Below, in pieces: positions 5,010-6,711 of a DNA stretch of 6,711 nt; within the stretch, counting starts at the first letter, position 1; each line of letters opens with the position of its first letter. The position numbers and the translations under genes are program-made. Source of the DNA: an uncultured Oscillospiraceae bacterium (GTDB taxonomy: Bacteria; Bacillota; Clostridia; Oscillospirales; Oscillospiraceae); assembly GCA_934668605.1 (NCBI GenBank), contig CAKUNY010000111.1, positions 1 to 6,711 on the forward strand, read 5' to 3'. A model generated the notes under the pieces. The model searched no databases. It had not been told where the DNA came from and worked only from the letters and a program-made list of their open reading frames with translations.

Positions 5010-5798
5010 TCTGTTTTGGGTCTGATCATGATAGGCTGCGAGGTAGCTGAAGCAGAACCAGAAGCCGTCGCGCTTAAGTAGTTTTTCGCGCAAGGCATCG
5101 GCTTTTTCTATCTCGCCGTGCGCTTCCAACAGTGCGCAAAGGCCGTAAGCCGTCATGGCAAACTGCAAATCGTCCTCTTCCGCGTCCAGCTCCGCCAGCA
5201 TATCCTCCATCGATGCAAATCCCGCCGCCACACGCATGGCTTTTTCATACGCCGTGTGGTGCCCGACGTACATATCCGGGCGATAATGCTGCTGTAAGGT
5301 TTTTTGTGCCGCGTCTGCTTTTCCATCACGAAGCTGCGACAAAACCAGCCAGTAGACATCCGCAATATACATATCGTCGTCCTGCGGCGCAATGGCAAGA
5401 GAATCTGCAAACGCGCAGATCGCGTCTCCATACTTCCCCATCAGATAGTGCGCCATGCCGACGCGGTAGCGCGACATGACGCTCACGCCGTCTGCCTGTT
5501 CGCAGCGCGTATAATCCGTGAGCGCCCGTTCAAATTGCAGCGTATCGAGATACTTGGGTCCGCGCTTGCGGTAAGCTTCCATGCGTTCCGGTTCCAGCTT
5601 GACCGCCTGCGTCAAAACGTCAATCGCCTCCCGGAAGCGCAGCTGCCAACACAGCGCGTCCGCCAGCTCCAGAAGAGTTTCATACGTCTGCGGCTTTGCG
5701 CAGCAGGCGAGAATTTCGTCCGTGTCGGAAAGCCCATGCGGCAGGTTCTGAAACTGGCTTTTGTATGACGCGTGGACGTCCGCAAAGTATTTTCCCAT
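5004..5798 (-). CDS. TPR-repeat protein linked to a peptide/nickel-type ABC transporter
   Basis: The 264-residue soluble protein has no signal peptide and no membrane segment. Tetratricopeptide-like helix pairs are visible near residues 40-72 ('LADALCWQLRFREAIDVLTQAVKLEP'-type spacing of A, L, Y and P), 75-106, 108-140 and more weakly 144-170. A cysteine- and aromatic-rich C-terminus (GFWFCFSYLAAY, 245-256) follows. TPR units mediate protein-protein contacts; no enzymatic motif is seen, so the partner is unknown. Its start lies one base after the stop of the upstream permease gene, and its ribosome site (GGAGG, 5809-5805) lies inside that gene, so the two are co-transcribed and probably translationally coupled. 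This suggests a role tied to the transporter or simply shared expression. The start and frame are secure; the function is not. Confidence 0.8.
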   Translation of the reverse strand: MGKYFADVHASYKSQFQNLPHGLSDTDEILACCAKPQTYETLLELADALCWQLRFREAIDVLTQAVKLEPERMEAYRKRGPKYLDTLQFERALTDYTRCEQADGVSVMSRYRVGMAHYLMGKYGDAICAFADSLAIAPQDDDMYIADVYWLVLSQLRDGKADAAQKTLQQHYRPDMYVGHHTAYEKAMRVAAGFASMEDMLAELDAEEDDLQFAMTAYGLCALLEAHGEIEKADALREKLLKRDGFWFCFSYLAAYHDQTQNRV

Positions 5799-5799
5799 G

Positions 5800-6612
5800 T
5801 TACGCCTCCGAAATGGTTTCTTTTCTGGCGGTCAGCCAGAGACTGATCAGGTAAAATGCCAGACACAGCAGCATGACGCACACGCCGGGTGCCAGCAGAT
5901 ACTGATACGCGCCCCGCAGAAATGCGCCGCGTTTATACGCAAAATTGACCATCGTGCCCCAAGTTGGGCGATAGAGATCGCCAAGCCCCAAAAACGAGAG
6001 CGTTGACTCCATCATAATGCAGCTGTTCACCCCGAGCAGAAAGCGCGAGAGCAGCACGTCTGACAGGTTCGGCAGGATGTGCCGCACGGCAATATGGGCG
6101 CGGCTGTAGCCGAGGATCCGGCAGCTTTCAATAAACGGCTGTGTGTGCAGCTGCAAAACCTTTGCGCGCACCGCGCGTGCCGTGCCGACCCAACTGAACG
6201 CCGCGATCAGGACGATCAGGTGCGCGGAAGAGCTGCCAAAAAACGTCGCCAGAACAATGAGCGTAATGAGCTTTGGAAGCAGAACAAAAATCTGAATAAG
6301 ACCATTGAAAAGCTGTCCGACCCAACCATGAAAGCTTCCAAGAATCCCGATACCCGCCCCCAAAATCAGCGTCAGAATACTGCTCAAGACGCCGACCAGC
6401 AGCGTCTGCCGTGCGCCGTAGATGAGCTCGGTCAAAATGTCATAACCCATCGCGTTTGTGCCGAGCAGATGCTCCCAGCTTATGGGGAGCCACTTCGTGA
6501 ACAGCTCTTTTTGACTATAGCTTGTAAATAGCTCGGGTACAAATGCAGCCAACGCAAAAACGGTCAGCAGCAAGAGTCCCAAAATGAGTGGCAAAAGGCC
6601 TTTCTTTCTCAT
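5800..6612 (-). CDS. DppC/OppC-type ABC transporter permease
   Basis: The 270-residue membrane permease belongs to the peptide/opine/nickel uptake (BPD-transport) family. It has a short cytoplasmic N-terminus (MRKK), a first membrane helix (about 5-27), and a conserved segment HLLGTNAMGYDILTELIYG (48-66) corresponding to the family's LGTDxxGRDxxSR region. About five further membrane segments follow. The EAA-type loop that contacts the ATPase is E162-SCRILGYSRAHIAVRHI-L180-P181, and ESTLSFLGLG (202-211) with PTWGTMV follow. Length is normal for DppC-type proteins. The GTD/GRD positions read GTN and GYD, a variation not expected to break the fold. It overlaps the upstream permease gene by 4 bases (ATGA) and has GGAGG 7 bases before its start. 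The substrate (peptide, nickel or other) cannot be inferred without the binding protein. Confidence 0.9.
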   Translation of the reverse strand: MRKKGLLPLILGLLLLTVFALAAFVPELFTSYSQKELFTKWLPISWEHLLGTNAMGYDILTELIYGARQTLLVGVLSSILTLILGAGIGILGSFHGWVGQLFNGLIQIFVLLPKLITLIVLATFFGSSSAHLIVLIAAFSWVGTARAVRAKVLQLHTQPFIESCRILGYSRAHIAVRHILPNLSDVLLSRFLLGVNSCIMMESTLSFLGLGDLYRPTWGTMVNFAYKRGAFLRGAYQYLLAPGVCVMLLCLAFYLISLWLTARKETISEA

Positions 6613-6711
6613 GCTCTGCCCTCCAATCTCCGCCTGGGGTCAAGGAGCAGACACAAAAAATCGGTAAGCAAAATTGATAACACCATGATGCATGTCGTTA
6701 CAAACAAAATG
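6609..6711 (-). CDS. DppB/OppB-type ABC transporter permease, C-terminal end
   Basis: Partial gene entering from the right edge on the minus strand: 33 complete codons and a TGA stop at 6611-6609 are visible. The frame reads a hydrophobic helix, then LLTDFLCLLLDPRRRLEGRA. This is the characteristic end of DppB-type permeases (helix followed by 'D..Y..lDPR'). Its stop overlaps the start of the DppC-type gene by four bases, the usual order (B then C) in peptide/nickel transporter operons. The frame contains no start because the rest lies outside the window. Confidence 0.85.
   Translation of the reverse strand, partial: ILFVTTCIMVLSILLTDFLCLLLDPRRRLEGRA

Noticed and set aside
4838..5098. 86-codon minus-strand frame overlapping the end of the TPR gene
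   Set aside because: Its start lies inside the TPR gene without a ribosome site and it has no recognised domain. It is kept only as part of the argument for a possible repeat element.
5304..5768. 154-codon plus-strand frame opposite the TPR gene
   Set aside because: It is antisense to a gene with a good ribosome site and TPR periodicity, and its product has no recognisable features.

Overview
This is a moderately GC-rich window from what looks like a Gram-positive anaerobe. The most likely source is a gut member of the class Clostridia, family Oscillospiraceae/Ruminococcaceae. That is an inference from strong AGGAGG-type ribosome sites, sigma-A-like promoters, a polyferredoxin-type membrane protein, CstA- and DUF368-type proteins, and the general protein style. 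No rRNA, tRNA, CRISPR array or insertion sequence was found.

Layout. Positions 1-864 (+) are the C-terminal half of a CstA-family carbon-starvation/pyruvate-type transporter that enters from the left edge and ends at a hairpin (884-912). Positions 981-1698 (+) carry a promoter, a leader with two hairpins, and a metallo-beta-lactamase-fold hydrolase that lacks the segment holding the first metal-binding motif. Positions 1742-2760 (+) carry a perfect-consensus promoter, a ~125-nt leader and a NapH/CcoG-like membrane polyferredoxin. A small three-helix membrane protein (2802-3158) follows closely. A terminator at 3149-3183 contains the stop codons of two converging genes.

Positions 3171-4649 (-) encode one 492-residue open frame. 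Its first ~216 residues are a short-chain dehydrogenase and its last ~275 are most of a DUF368 (PopT-type polyprenyl-phosphate transporter) protein, joined in frame. Positions 4650-5003 hold no convincing gene. They contain the promoter of the chimeric gene, an inverted repeat, a clear terminator, small hairpins and short direct repeats. Positions 5004-6711 (-) are the end of an ABC transporter operon: the C-terminus of a DppB/OppB-type permease, a complete DppC/OppC-type permease (4-bp overlap), and a TPR-repeat protein whose ribosome site lies inside the permease gene.

The most interesting points are two apparent in-frame rearrangements: the dehydrogenase-DUF368 chimera, missing the end of one family and the start of the other, and the hydrolase that appears to have lost an internal block of roughly 80-90 residues. 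Both could be real deletions in the genome or assembly artefacts. They should be checked against reads before being treated as novel proteins. The ABC operon and the CstA gene look ordinary.
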